This document shows, piece by piece, positions 52,958 through 61,734 of a DNA stretch of 64,000 nt. Origin of the DNA: Janthinobacterium lividum (GTDB lineage: Bacteria > Pseudomonadota > Gammaproteobacteria > Burkholderiales > Burkholderiaceae_D). The notes below the pieces were generated by a model. That model worked only from the letters and a program-made list of their open reading frames with translations, was not told the origin of the DNA and ran no database searches. Every line of letters starts with the position of its first letter. The first letter of the stretch is position 1. The stretch is from positions 310,001 through 374,000 of the forward strand of contig NZ_CP139976.1 of NCBI RefSeq assembly GCF_034424625.1, written 5' to 3'. The position numbers and the translations under genes are program-made.

Positions 52958-55018
52958 ATGCAAACGACGATCACGCGCGCGGGGAGCAGCCTGTGCACCC
53001 TGCTGGCGTTGGCAGCCTGCGGCAGCAACCATGCACCGGAAGAGCTGAACCAGATGCCCAGCTACCTGGGTACCATCACGCGCGCCGACTACGACGGCAA
53101 GACGAACGATCTGCTGACGGCTGGCCTCGGCAAGACGGGGCTGGCTGGCGCCGCGCCCGCGTATGCGGACGTGGAGCAACCGACGCCGCTCGAACTGCGC
53201 CGCAATGCCATCTACGCCAATTACCGCGCCGTACTCGACATTGCCGCCAACAGCGGCTACGGCACCCTGTACGGACCGAACGTGGATGCGTCCGGGAACG
53301 TGGGCACGGGCGAGGGCCTGGTCGCGGGCAGTGAATACATCGCCTATGCCGACGATGGCTCGGGCAAGAAGAATGTCACCTTGATGGTGCAGGTGCCGGC
53401 CAGCTTCGATCCCGACCATGCCTGCATCGTCACGGGCACGTCCAGCGGCTCGCGCGGCATCTACGGCGCCATCGGCAGCTCGGGTGAATGGGGCTTGAAA
53501 AAAGGCTGCGCCGTGGCGTATGCCGACAAGGGCTCCGGCACGGGCCTGTACGTGTTCGAGGACGACAGCGTCAACCTGCAGAACGGCGTGCGCGCGGGCA
53601 GGGTGGTCGCCGGCAAGAATGCGCTCTTCGCGCCCGACTTGAGCGACGCCGACCGCCTGGCCTGGGGCGGCGCGAACCCGAACCGCATCGCCTTCAAGCA
53701 CGCGCACTCGCAGCAAAATCCCGAGAAGGATTGGGGCAAGGTCACCTTGCAGGCCATCGAGATGGCGTATTACGTCTTGAACGAACGCTACGGCGTGCTG
53801 GCCCGCGACGGCAGTGCGCGCATCGTGCGGCTGACGCCGAAGAACACCATCACGATTGCCTCGAGTATTTCCAACGGCGCCGGTTCGGCCTTGCTGGCGG
53901 CGGAACAGGATACCAAGGGCTTGATCAGCGGCGTGGCGGCCAGCGAGCCGCAGATCCAGCCGGCGGCGTCAAGCGCCTACAGCGTACGCCAGGGTGGGGC
54001 GGTAGTCGCCAATCCCGGCCGTGCGCTGTTCGACTACGCCACCTATGCGGCCCTGTATCAGCCATGCATCGCTTCCGTGGCCGGCAATGCGGGACGCTGC
54101 ACGGCGCTCGTCAGCAAGGGTTTATTGAACGGCGCCGACCTGGCTGCGCAGCAGGCGGACGCGAAGCAGCGCTTGCGCGCGTATGGCTGGCTGCTGGATT
54201 CCGATCCGTTGCAGGCGGCACACGCGGGCACGAATATCCTCGTGGCTGTCACGTATGCGTATGCCTACGGCAAATTCTCCGTCACGGACAAGGTGTGCGG
54301 TTTCACGTTTGCGCAGACGGACGGCAGCGGTAATCCGGTCGCGTTCACGTCGGCGCAAAAGGCGGCCAGCTTTGCCGCGCAAAACGGCATCCTCGGCAAT
54401 GTCGTGTACGAAAACAGCGTGGGCGGCGCCAGGGTGTACACGGCCGGCGTGTCGTCTTCCAGCGGCCTGGCGGACCAGTCGCTCGACGGCTTCCTGTGCC
54501 TGCGCAGCCTGGCGACGGGACGCGATACCGTCAGTGGCGCCAACTTGCAAGGCACGCTGGCCGGGCAAAGCGTGCGCGTGCGGGCAGGCATGGCGGAGGT
54601 CGCGGCCAGCGGCAAATTGAATGGCAAGCCGGCCATCATCGTGCATGGCCGCAGCGATACCCTGATTCCCGTCAATCACGCTTCGCGCGCCTATCTGGGG
54701 CTGAACGCCGCCGTGGAAGGGACGAATAGCCGCCTGCGCTATATCGAGGTGACGAACGCCAACCATTTCGATTCCTTCAGCAGCGCCTTGCCGACCCTGA
54801 TCGTGCCCCTGCACGTGTACCTGAACCGGGCGCTCGATGCCATGTATGTACACTTGAATGCCAAGCAAGCCTTGCCGCCATCGCAGGTGGTGCGCACGGT
54901 GACGCGCGCCGATGCGTCAACCTTGATCACCAACGTCAACGTGCCAGCGATCGCCGCGGCGCCGGCGCCCGGCAATGTCATCAGCGTGACGGGGACGGTC
55001 GTCGACATTCCCAACTAG
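52958..55018 (+). CDS. 3-hydroxybutyrate oligomer hydrolase
   Basis: Large esterase of 686 aa matching the D-(-)-3-hydroxybutyrate oligomer hydrolase family, which splits oligomers left from polyhydroxybutyrate breakdown. The N-terminus is a lipoprotein-type signal with LALAAC (Cys21). Ser305 in SISNG is the likely nucleophile (SSISNGAGSAL), and HADTL-like HGRSDTLIPVNHASRAY carries late active-site acid and base. ATG 52958 has GGAGAG 7 bp upstream. It stands alone between two terminators. The family has no known link to the liv operon. Confidence 0.88.
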   Translation: MQTTITRAGSSLCTLLALAACGSNHAPEELNQMPSYLGTITRADYDGKTNDLLTAGLGKTGLAGAAPAYADVEQPTPLELRRNAIYANYRAVLDIAANSGYGTLYGPNVDASGNVGTGEGLVAGSEYIAYADDGSGKKNVTLMVQVPASFDPDHACIVTGTSSGSRGIYGAIGSSGEWGLKKGCAVAYADKGSGTGLYVFEDDSVNLQNGVRAGRVVAGKNALFAPDLSDADRLAWGGANPNRIAFKHAHSQQNPEKDWGKVTLQAIEMAYYVLNERYGVLARDGSARIVRLTPKNTITIASSISNGAGSALLAAEQDTKGLISGVAASEPQIQPAASSAYSVRQGGAVVANPGRALFDYATYAALYQPCIASVAGNAGRCTALVSKGLLNGADLAAQQADAKQRLRAYGWLLDSDPLQAAHAGTNILVAVTYAYAYGKFSVTDKVCGFTFAQTDGSGNPVAFTSAQKAASFAAQNGILGNVVYENSVGGARVYTAGVSSSSGLADQSLDGFLCLRSLATGRDTVSGANLQGTLAGQSVRVRAGMAEVAASGKLNGKPAIIVHGRSDTLIPVNHASRAYLGLNAAVEGTNSRLRYIEVTNANHFDSFSSALPTLIVPLHVYLNRALDAMYVHLNAKQALPPSQVVRTVTRADASTLITNVNVPAIAAAPAPGNVISVTGTVVDIPN

Positions 55019-55040
55019 GCAGTATCGCTTGTGGAACTTG

Positions 55041-55069
55041 CGGCCACGTTTCACGTGGCCGTTTTTATT
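55041..55069 (+). terminator. intrinsic terminator of the oligomer hydrolase gene
   Basis: Nine-bp stem CGGCCACGT / ACGTGGCCG with a 3-base loop, followed by TTTTTATT. The core resembles a parS half-palindrome (TTTCACGTGG) but the arms do not fit. It overlaps the 3' end of the convergent EAL gene. Confidence 0.9.
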
Positions 55070-55856
55070 CCCAGGCCGTATCGGGGATGTGGCCCAGTCC
55101 CTGGAAGACAGGCTTGGAAAACCAGTAGCCCTGCATCAGGGAAATGCCGCAGCTGGCCAGGAAATCGCGCTCGGCGCGTGTCTCGATGCCTTCGGCCAGT
55201 ACGCGGATACCGAGCTCACGGCACAGGCTGGCGATGGCCCGCACGATCGCCTGGCGTGGCGCGTGCATATCGATCCCGCGTACCAGGTCCATGTCGATCT
55301 TGATGATGTCGGGCTGGTATTCGGCCAGCAGGTTCAAGCCCGCATAGCCGGCGCCGAAATCATCGATGGCCGTCTGGAAACCGAAGCGCCGATAGGCGCG
55401 GAAGATATCGACCAGATGGGGACGGTCCTGTACCCGTTCGCCTTCCGTCACTTCAAAGATGATTTTATCGGTCGGGAAGCGGTGCAAGGTGGCCGCTTCC
55501 AGGGTGCTGCGGATGCATACTTCGGGACGGTAGACGGCGTTGGGCAAGAAGTTGATCGACAGAAAGCCCTGCATATCCAGCTTGGCTGCGCCGGCCACGG
55601 CCTTGACGCGGCAAGCCTGGTCGAAGCGGTAGCGGTTGGCGTCGTTGACTTGCGCCAGCACACTGGCCGCGCTTTCGCCGTTGGGCCCGCGCACCAGCGC
55701 CTCGTGCGCATAGATACTGCACGTGGCCAGGTCGACGATGGGCTGATAGGCATACTCGAAGGCAAACGGCAGCGGCGCGCTGTCGTGGCAGCCTGCACAG
55801 GCACCGTGTGGAAAGCTGGTGGCGTCAGGATGAATCGGGATGTCGGGAGGTGTCAT
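55065..55856 (-). CDS. EAL domain cyclic-di-GMP phosphodiesterase
   Basis: Cytoplasmic single-domain EAL protein of 263 aa; there is no membrane segment and no GGDEF. The catalytic and metal-binding motifs are intact: HEALVRG (EAL), FLSINFLPNAV (Asn), IFEVTEGE, AIDDFGAGYAGL (DDFGAGY), IKIDMD (Lys) and VLAEGIET. It should hydrolyse c-di-GMP (inference from intact motifs). An N-terminal cysteine-containing tail CAGCHDSA (CxxCH) might bind something but has no other support. Start ATG 55856, 44 bp after the alcohol dehydrogenase stop on the same strand. Confidence 0.88.
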   Translation of the reverse strand: MTPPDIPIHPDATSFPHGACAGCHDSAPLPFAFEYAYQPIVDLATCSIYAHEALVRGPNGESAASVLAQVNDANRYRFDQACRVKAVAGAAKLDMQGFLSINFLPNAVYRPEVCIRSTLEAATLHRFPTDKIIFEVTEGERVQDRPHLVDIFRAYRRFGFQTAIDDFGAGYAGLNLLAEYQPDIIKIDMDLVRGIDMHAPRQAIVRAIASLCRELGIRVLAEGIETRAERDFLASCGISLMQGYWFSKPVFQGLGHIPDTAWE

Positions 55857-55900
55857 GGTGCTAGTGTAGGCGGACGGATTGGCTGATTCCGTCTGCTGTC

Positions 55901-57058
55901 TCACAGTGCGGCAGCATAGATGGCGCGCGCATCGCTATGCGTGACGGGCCGGGGATTGTTGCCCAGCAAGCGCGTTTGCAGCATGGCTTCATCGGCCAGC
56001 CGGTCCAGGTCGCAGGCCGCGATGCCCACTTCGCGCAGGGTGCGCACGATGCCCGTCGCCAGGGCAATCTCCTGCAGGGCGTCGATCAGGACCACGGCCC
56101 GCGCTTCCTCGCTGCCAGTGATGCCTGGTTGCAAGACGGCTGCCAGTTGCGCATACAGGGGCGCCGCGTGGGATAGATTGAAACGCAGCACGTGCGGCAG
56201 CACCAGCGCATTCGACAAGCCATGTGGCACGTGGAACAGTCCTCCGATGGGATAGGCGAGCGCGTGCACGGCGGCCACGGGCGCATTGGCAAACGCCTGG
56301 CCGGCCAGCATGGCACCCAGCAGCATGGCCTGGCGTGCCGGCAAGTTGCTGCCATCGCGGCAGGCGGTGACCAGGTTGCTGGAGAGCAGTGACAAGGCTT
56401 GCGTGGCCAGCATGTCGGACAATGGGTTTTTCAACAGGCGGCTGGTGTACGCTTCGATCGCATGCACCATGGCATCGATGCCGGTGGCGGCCGTCACGGC
56501 GGGCGGCAAGCCCAGGGTCAGGCTGGCGTCGAGGATGGCCAGATCCGCATACAGTTGCGGCGCGACCACGCCCATCTTGCTGGTGGCGCCCGTGGTGACG
56601 ATGGCGATGTGCGTCACTTCCGAGCCTGTGCCGGCCGTGGTCGGCAATTGCACCAGGGGCAGGCGCTGGCCGTGGACATTGCCGATGCCATACAGTTGGG
56701 CCAGTTCCTGGTGGCCCGGTGCCAGCACGGCGATGAGCTTGGCCACGTCCAGCGAGCTGCCGCCACCGAGGCCGATAATCAGTTCCACGTGAAACATCCG
56801 AGCCTGGGCCACACCGGCCAGCACGATGGCTTCGGGCGGATCGGCTTGCACTTCGGAAAAGACGTGGACCTCGATGCCGGCCGCCTGCAGGCTGTGCAAG
56901 GAAGCATCGGCCAGACCCGTGCGCAAAAAACCTGCATCGGTGACGAGCAGGGCGCGGCGCACGGCGGGGAAGTGATGGGCGATGTGTGCGCCCAGCTGGG
57001 CGGCGGCGCCCGGTTCAACGATCAGGTGTGGCACGGTGCGGAACTGGAAGGTGGACAT
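55901..57058 (-). CDS. iron-containing alcohol dehydrogenase
   Basis: NAD(P)-dependent group III alcohol dehydrogenase of 385 aa. GLGGGSSLDVAK is the cofactor loop, LPTTAGTGSEVT the family stretch, and the metal ligands sit in ATGIDAMVHAIEAY (Asp and His) and AVHALAYPIGGLFHVPHG (two His). The substrate is unknown. It is downstream of nuoA on the same strand with 85 bp between that hold a parS site. A further parS-like site is inside the gene at 56781-56796. Confidence 0.9.
   Translation of the reverse strand: MSTFQFRTVPHLIVEPGAAAQLGAHIAHHFPAVRRALLVTDAGFLRTGLADASLHSLQAAGIEVHVFSEVQADPPEAIVLAGVAQARMFHVELIIGLGGGSSLDVAKLIAVLAPGHQELAQLYGIGNVHGQRLPLVQLPTTAGTGSEVTHIAIVTTGATSKMGVVAPQLYADLAILDASLTLGLPPAVTAATGIDAMVHAIEAYTSRLLKNPLSDMLATQALSLLSSNLVTACRDGSNLPARQAMLLGAMLAGQAFANAPVAAVHALAYPIGGLFHVPHGLSNALVLPHVLRFNLSHAAPLYAQLAAVLQPGITGSEEARAVVLIDALQEIALATGIVRTLREVGIAACDLDRLADEAMLQTRLLGNNPRPVTHSDARAIYAAAL
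56781..56796. promoter_or_regulatory. parS-like site inside the iron alcohol dehydrogenase gene
   Basis: AGTTCCACGTGAAACA, one mismatch from the ParB consensus (first base A instead of T). It lies about 340 bp from the parS at 57117, on the same side of parAB. Confidence 0.65.
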
Positions 57059-57116
57059 GCAGACTCCTGACAGTGATGGCAGAAGCCCAGCTTACTCCGC
57101 TTTCCCGCCCCGCGCC

Positions 57117-57132
57117 TGTTTCACGTGGAACA
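57117..57132. promoter_or_regulatory. parS: parS site between alcohol dehydrogenase and nuoA
   Basis: TGTTTCACGTGGAACA, a perfect fit to TGTTNCACGTGNAACA, in an intergenic stretch about 4 kb from parAB. It is a probable ParB nucleation site. Confidence 0.85.
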
Positions 57133-57143
57133 AAAAGCGGGGA

Positions 57144-57503
57144 CTACTCCCACTCCAGCGCGCCGCGTTTCCATTCATAGGCCAGGCCGATGGCCAGTAT
57201 GCTCAAGAAACCCATGACGGCCCAGAAACCGGGCAAGCCGAGTTCATTCACGTTGGCCGCCCACGGCATCAGGAAGATCACCTCGATATCGAACAGGATG
57301 AAGAGAATGGCGACCAGGTAGAAGCGGATGTCGAACTTCATGCGCGCGTCGCCGAACGCTTCGAAGCCGCATTCGTACGGCGACAGTTTTTGCGGATCCG
57401 GTTTGTGCGGGCCCAGCGTGCGCCCCAGCAGCATGGGCACGATGCCGACCAGGATGCCGATCAGAATGAACAGGAGGACGGGGAAATAGTTTTCGAGAAG
57501 CAT
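57144..57503 (-). CDS. nuoA: NADH-quinone oxidoreductase subunit A, stand-alone
   Basis: Membrane subunit A of complex I, 119 aa, normal length and full family signature: three helices, [42 protein letters not shown] (in pieces [18 protein letters not shown] and [12 protein letters not shown]) and the end [14 protein letters not shown] 57503 has AGAGGA 6 bp upstream. Oddly, no nuoB or other nuo gene follows; the next gene downstream is an alcohol dehydrogenase. It lies 11 bp after the guanidinium exporter stop, so it is probably co-transcribed with it. Probably a second copy; the main nuo operon should be elsewhere. Confidence 0.92.
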   Translation of the reverse strand: MLLENYFPVLLFILIGILVGIVPMLLGRTLGPHKPDPQKLSPYECGFEAFGDARMKFDIRFYLVAILFILFDIEVIFLMPWAANVNELGLPGFWAVMGFLSILAIGLAYEWKRGALEWE

Positions 57504-57514
57504 GGGGATTCCTC

Positions 57515-57835
57515 TCAGTGGCTGGACGACAGTTTCATCAGCACGATGCCGCACACGATGAGGACGGCGGCGCATACGCGCATGGCATTGAGCTGCTCGC
57601 CCAGAAATACGATGCCGACGATAAAGGCACCGACGGCGCCGATGCCGGTCCAGATCGTATAAGCCGTACCAAGGGGCAGGGTGCGCATGGCGAGCGACAG
57701 CAAGCCGAAGCTGGCGATCATCATGACGATGGTGACAACGGAGGGGGTGAGTTTGGTGAAACCCTCGGAGAGTTTCATCGAGTATGCCCACACGACTTCA
57801 AACATGCCGGCAATAAGTAAAAGTATCCAGGCCAT
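57515..57835 (-). CDS. gdx: SMR-family guanidinium exporter (Gdx/SugE)
   Basis: Small multidrug resistance-type exporter of 106 aa with four helices, working as a dual-topology dimer. Glu13 in TM1 ([11 protein letters not shown], with Trp16) is the proton/substrate-binding acid. The sequence is of the SugE/Gdx type: [21 protein letters not shown] (in pieces) and [16 protein letters not shown]. These export guanidinium in exchange for protons. The riboswitch just upstream supports that substrate. ATG 57835 has AAGGAG about 5 bp upstream. It begins a unit with nuoA. Confidence 0.92.
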   Translation of the reverse strand: MAWILLLIAGMFEVVWAYSMKLSEGFTKLTPSVVTIVMMIASFGLLSLAMRTLPLGTAYTIWTGIGAVGAFIVGIVFLGEQLNAMRVCAAVLIVCGIVLMKLSSSH

Positions 57836-57849
57836 GGCGGCTCCTTATA

Positions 57850-57900
57850 CAGAGCGGGCCGTCCCGGTGTGTTCCCATGATGGGGGAGGCCGTCCTCCTG
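57850..57900 (-). ncRNA. guanidine-II riboswitch (mini-ykkC) leader of gdx
   Basis: On the minus strand two hairpins with ACGG loops: GGAGG-ACGG-CCTCC (plus coordinates 57885-57898) and CGGG-ACGG-CCCG (57855-57866), separated by an 18-base linker. Two short stems each with an ACGR loop are the defining pattern of the guanidine-II class. The second hairpin ends 9 bp from the AAGGAG, so ligand binding would probably free or block the ribosome site. The gene it controls, a Gdx-type exporter, is the typical target. Confidence 0.88.
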
Positions 57901-58003
57901 GATGATCGTCCCGCAGGCCACTGGCGTGGTCACGTTGGCGGACGATGCGGCAATTGTAGCAAACATTTCACGCTACCGCAGCCCTCTGCTTGGCCACGCT
58001 GCG

Positions 58004-58019
58004 TGTTCCACGTGAAACA
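58004..58019. promoter_or_regulatory. parS: parS site upstream of mnmG
   Basis: TGTTCCACGTGAAACA, a perfect fit to TGTTNCACGTGNAACA, about 135 bp before mnmG and 2.9 kb from parA. The stretch 57836-58152 otherwise holds the guanidine riboswitch and the mnmG promoter. Confidence 0.87.
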
Positions 58020-58100
58020 GAAATCCTCGTTGACTTGCCCCTGCTGAGTAAAAATTAAGCAAAAAATGCGCTGCGCAAGGTTGCGCTTGCAAAAAGACTC

Positions 58101-58106
58101 TATAAT
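58101..58106 (+). promoter_or_regulatory. -10 box of mnmG
   Basis: Perfect TATAAT 47 bp before the mnmG start; no -35 at 17-bp spacing (AAGGTT at 58078) is near consensus, and TTGCGC at 58081 is too close. It is the best candidate start for the mnmG-rsmG transcript. Confidence 0.5.
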
Positions 58107-58152
58107 CGGAGCTCTCATCCCGCATTTTTACTTGCACTGTTACCTATTTATC

Positions 58153-60090
58153 ATGTTATTTCCTACAGAATTCGACGTCATCGTTGTCGGTGGTGGTCAC
58201 GCCGGTACCGAGGCGGCCCTCGCTTCCGCCCGCATGGGGCAGAAGACGCTATTGCTCACGCATAATATTGAGACACTGGGCCAGATGTCGTGCAACCCTT
58301 CCATCGGCGGCATCGGCAAGGGCCACCTGGTCAAGGAAGTCGATGCCATGGGCGGCGCGATGGCGATTGCCACCGACGAATCCGGCATCCAGTTCCGCAT
58401 CCTGAACTCCTCGAAAGGCCCGGCAGTCCGCGCCACGCGCGCCCAGGCCGACCGTATTTTGTACAAGGCCGCCATCCGCACGCGCCTGGAAAACCAGACT
58501 AACCTGTGGCTGTTCCAGCAAGCCGTCGATGATCTGATCGTCGAAGGCGACCGTGTCGTCGGCGCCGTGACGCAGATCGGCTTGAAGTTTCTCGCGCGCG
58601 CCGTGGTGCTGACGGCTGGCACTTTCCTCGACGGCAAGATCCACGTGGGCTTGAATAACTACTCGGCTGGCCGCGCCGGCGACCCGCCCGCCATCTCGCT
58701 GTCGGCCCGCCTGAAAGAGCTGAAACTGCCGCAGGGCCGCCTGAAAACCGGTACGCCGCCGCGCATCGATGGCCGCACGATCGACTTTTCCGTGATGCAA
58801 GAACAGCCGGGCGATCTCGATCCCGTGCCCGTGTTTTCCGTGATGGGCAACACGTCCATGCATCCGCGCCAGGTACCGTGCTGGGTCACGCACACGAATA
58901 GCCAGACGCACGACATCATCCGCGCCGGCCTCGACCGCAGCCCCATGTACACGGGCGTGATCGAGGGCGTGGGCCCCCGTTATTGCCCGTCAATCGAAGA
59001 CAAGATCCACCGTTTCTCGGGCAAGGAATCGCACCAGATCTTCCTCGAGCCGGAAGGCTTGACGACGCACGAGTTCTATCCGAACGGCATTTCGACCAGC
59101 CTGCCGTTCGACGTGCAGATCGCCCTCGTGCAATCGATGAAGGGCATGGAAAATGCCCACATCCTGCGCCCCGGCTACGCCATCGAATACGATTATTTCG
59201 ACCCGCGCGGCTTGAAGGCCTCGCTGGAAACGAAGGCCGTCGCCGGCCTGTTCTTCGCCGGCCAGATCAACGGCACCACCGGCTACGAGGAAGCGGCCGC
59301 GCAAGGCATGCTGGCGGGCCTGAATGCGGCCTTGCTGACGCAGGACAAGGAAGCCTGGGTACCGGGCCGCTCGGAGGCCTATCTGGGCGTGCTGGTCGAC
59401 GATCTGATCACCCAGGGCGTGCAGGAACCGTACCGCATGTTCACCAGCCGCGCCGAGTACCGCCTGAGCCTGCGCGAAGACAATGCCGACATGCGCCTGA
59501 CGGAAATCGGCCGCGCCCTGGGCTGCGTGGGCGACGCCCAATGGCAAGCGTTTGAAACGAAGCGCGAAGCGGTGGCGCTGGAGCTCGAGCGTCTGCGTTC
59601 CACGTGGGTCAACCCGCGCATCCTGGCGGCCGCCGAATCGGAACGCATCGTTGGCCAGGCTATCGAACGCGAGTATTCGCTGGCGGACTTGCTGCGCCGC
59701 CCGAACGTGGCCTACGACACCCTGATGAGCATGACGGGCATGGAAGGCCAGGCCCTGGCGGGCCCTGGCGTGGAAGACCCCGCCGTGCGCGAACAGGTGG
59801 AAATCCAGCTCAAATATGCGGGCTACATCGAGCGCCAGAGCAAGGAAATCGAGCGCCACGAACACTATGAAAATCTGGCCTTGCCGGAAGGTTTCAATTA
59901 CCTGGATATCGGCGCGCTGTCCGTCGAAGTGCGGCAAAAACTCGACAAGCAGCGCCCTGAAACCCTGGGCCAGGCATCGCGCATTTCCGGCGTGACGCCG
60001 GCGGCGATTTCGCTGCTGCTGGTGCACCTGAAAAAGCGCGGTTTTAGTGCCGCGCAGACCACCACTTTAAAGGACGAGGTTGTTGAATGA
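58153..60090 (+). CDS. mnmG: tRNA uridine-5-carboxymethylaminomethyl modification enzyme
   Basis: FAD-dependent tRNA-modifying protein (GidA) of 645 aa that works with MnmE on the wobble uridine. It begins [21 protein letters not shown] (FAD loop, in pieces), then [44 protein letters not shown] and the C-terminal helical domain with [19 protein letters not shown] 58153 was chosen because the FAD loop then begins near residue 8; the open frame from 58066 adds unlikely sequence. The stop overlaps rsmG by 4 bp. Confidence 0.97.
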   Translation: MLFPTEFDVIVVGGGHAGTEAALASARMGQKTLLLTHNIETLGQMSCNPSIGGIGKGHLVKEVDAMGGAMAIATDESGIQFRILNSSKGPAVRATRAQADRILYKAAIRTRLENQTNLWLFQQAVDDLIVEGDRVVGAVTQIGLKFLARAVVLTAGTFLDGKIHVGLNNYSAGRAGDPPAISLSARLKELKLPQGRLKTGTPPRIDGRTIDFSVMQEQPGDLDPVPVFSVMGNTSMHPRQVPCWVTHTNSQTHDIIRAGLDRSPMYTGVIEGVGPRYCPSIEDKIHRFSGKESHQIFLEPEGLTTHEFYPNGISTSLPFDVQIALVQSMKGMENAHILRPGYAIEYDYFDPRGLKASLETKAVAGLFFAGQINGTTGYEEAAAQGMLAGLNAALLTQDKEAWVPGRSEAYLGVLVDDLITQGVQEPYRMFTSRAEYRLSLREDNADMRLTEIGRALGCVGDAQWQAFETKREAVALELERLRSTWVNPRILAAAESERIVGQAIEREYSLADLLRRPNVAYDTLMSMTGMEGQALAGPGVEDPAVREQVEIQLKYAGYIERQSKEIERHEHYENLALPEGFNYLDIGALSVEVRQKLDKQRPETLGQASRISGVTPAAISLLLVHLKKRGFSAAQTTTLKDEVVE

Positions 60091-60731
60091 AGCAGTTTGA
60101 CCGGGCCGCACTGGCCCAGATTTTGAATGAAGGCATCGCCGCGCTGGGGCTCGACTTGAGCGCGGATCAGACGGAAAAATTGCTCGATTACCTGGCCTTG
60201 CTGGCCAAATGGAACAGCGTGTACAACCTGACGTCGGTGCGCGATCCCATGCAGATGCTGACCCTGCACGTGCTCGATTCGCTGGCCGCGGTGCCGGCGT
60301 TCGCGGATGCAAAGAATGTGCTCGACGTGGGCGCCGGCGGCGGCTTGCCGGGCATGGTGCTGGCCATCGCGCGCCCCGATGTGAAGGTGTCGATGATCGA
60401 CACGGTGCATAAGAAGACGGCATTCTTGACGCAAGTGAAAGCGGAACTGGGCCTCGCCAACGTCACCGTGTACACGAAACGGGTGGAGCAGCTGGAAGTG
60501 CAGCAGAAATTCGACGTGATCACCTCGCGCGCCTTTGCCGACCTGTCCGACTTCGTCAACTGGTCGAACCATGTGCTGGCCGAGGGCGGGCAATTCATCG
60601 CCTTGAAAGGGGTGGCACCGCCAGACGAGCGCGAGCGACTGCCAGCGGAATGGCAAGTAACCGAGCTACGCGCAATCGCGGTGCCAGGGCTAAATGCAGA
60701 GCGTCATCTGGTCTTTATAGCAAGAATTTAA
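60087..60731 (+). CDS. rsmG: 16S rRNA (guanine(527)-N(7))-methyltransferase
   Basis: SAM-dependent methyltransferase (GidB) of 214 aa, normal length, which modifies G527 of 16S rRNA; its loss gives low-level streptomycin resistance in other bacteria. It has [22 protein letters not shown], the SAM loop [17 protein letters not shown] and [13 protein letters not shown]. The start overlaps the mnmG stop (ATGA). The 9-bp array and parA follow. Confidence 0.96.
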   Translation: MKQFDRAALAQILNEGIAALGLDLSADQTEKLLDYLALLAKWNSVYNLTSVRDPMQMLTLHVLDSLAAVPAFADAKNVLDVGAGGGLPGMVLAIARPDVKVSMIDTVHKKTAFLTQVKAELGLANVTVYTKRVEQLEVQQKFDVITSRAFADLSDFVNWSNHVLAEGGQFIALKGVAPPDERERLPAEWQVTELRAIAVPGLNAERHLVFIARI

Positions 60732-60741
60732 ACGCCAGAAA

Positions 60742-60840
60742 ATTAAACGATATAAATCATATAAATGGTTTATACGGTATAAATAATATAAACCGTATAA
60801 ACGATTTATATCGTATAAATGAAATAAACAGTATAAATCG
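60742..60840. repeat. 9-bp tandem array between rsmG and parA
   Basis: Eleven contiguous 9-bp units from 60742 to 60840. TATAAA or its complement TTTATA begins at 60751, 60760, 60769, 60778, 60787, 60796, 60805, 60814 and 60832; 60823 has AATAAA and 60742 ATTAAA. The spacing is exactly 9 bp throughout. Units end in TCA, TGG, CGG, TAA, CCG, CGA, TCG, TGA, CAG, TCG. It lies 59 bp before parA and is the most AT-rich stretch of this part. It is non-coding as judged by repeated Ile-Asn/Leu-Tyr translations. Confidence 0.9.
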
Positions 60841-60899
60841 TTTCGGCCAGATGCCGGGGCGCACGATGAAGTTTGCATCTCTTTACAACTAGAAGATAC

Positions 60900-61670
60900 A
60901 TGGCCAAAATTTTTTGTGTAGCAAATCAAAAGGGTGGTGTTGGTAAAACCACAACAAGCGTCAACCTCTCCGCCGGTCTGGCCAAGTTGAACCAGCGCGT
61001 GCTGCTGGTCGACCTCGACCCGCAGGGCAATGCGACCATGGGCGCCGGCATTAACAAGGCCGGCCTGAAGGCATCGACGTATGAAGTCATGCTGGGCGAG
61101 TCCGATGTCAAGACGGCACGCCAGCGTTCGGAAGCGGGGCGCTTCGATGTCTTGCCGTCGAACCGCGAACTGGCCGGCGCGGAAGTGGAGATGGTCGAGC
61201 TGGACAACCGCGAACGCCGCCTGAAGGATGCGCTGGCCGAAGTGGACGGCGAATACGACTTCATATTAGTAGATTGCCCACCGGCATTATCGATGCTGAC
61301 CCTGAACGGCCTGTGCGCCGCGCATGGCGTGATCATCCCGATGCAGTGCGAGTACTATGCGCTGGAAGGCTTGTCCGACCTGGTCAACACCATCAAGAAG
61401 GTGCATGCGAACCTGAACCCGGACTTGAAGATCATTGGGCTCTTGCGCGTGATGTTCGATCCACGCATGACATTATCGCAACAAGTGTCGGCACAGCTGG
61501 AACAGCACTTCGGCGACAAGGTGTTCAATACCATCATCCCGCGCAACGTGCGCCTGGCCGAAGCGCCATCGTACGGTCTGCCCGGCGTGACCTTCGACCC
61601 CAGCTCGAAAGGTGCCCAGGCGTATATCGCCTTCGGCGCCGAGATGGTCGAACGCATCAAACATATGTAA
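60900..61670 (+). CDS. parA: chromosome partitioning ATPase ParA (Soj)
   Basis: Walker-type ATPase of 256 aa; binds DNA non-specifically and moves ParB-parS complexes. It has the deviant Walker A CVANQKGGVGKTT (residues 6-18, signature Lys11 and catalytic Lys16), DLDPQGNAT, DFILVDCPPALS and the IPMQCEYYALEGL stretch. It lacks the N-terminal DNA-binding domain of plasmid ParA, so it is the chromosomal type. ATG 60900 has AGAAG upstream; the in-frame 60873 adds nine residues. parB follows 64 bp downstream. Confidence 0.96.
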   Translation: MAKIFCVANQKGGVGKTTTSVNLSAGLAKLNQRVLLVDLDPQGNATMGAGINKAGLKASTYEVMLGESDVKTARQRSEAGRFDVLPSNRELAGAEVEMVELDNRERRLKDALAEVDGEYDFILVDCPPALSMLTLNGLCAAHGVIIPMQCEYYALEGLSDLVNTIKKVHANLNPDLKIIGLLRVMFDPRMTLSQQVSAQLEQHFGDKVFNTIIPRNVRLAEAPSYGLPGVTFDPSSKGAQAYIAFGAEMVERIKHM

Positions 61671-61734
61671 ACAAGGGGCGAGCGTCTGCACAAAATGATG
61701 TAAGCGCTTACTTCGAACACACGATTAGGACAGC

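Noticed and set aside
55046..55061. CACGTG-centred palindrome resembling parS
   Set aside because: The arms do not fit the ParB consensus, and the stem plus T-run is fully explained as an intrinsic terminator.
60690..60929. 79-codon minus-strand frame through the 9-bp array
   Set aside because: The repeated Leu-Tyr-Asp and Ile-Asn pattern is simply the translation of the 9-bp units; both strands stay open for the same reason, so this is a by-product of the repeat.
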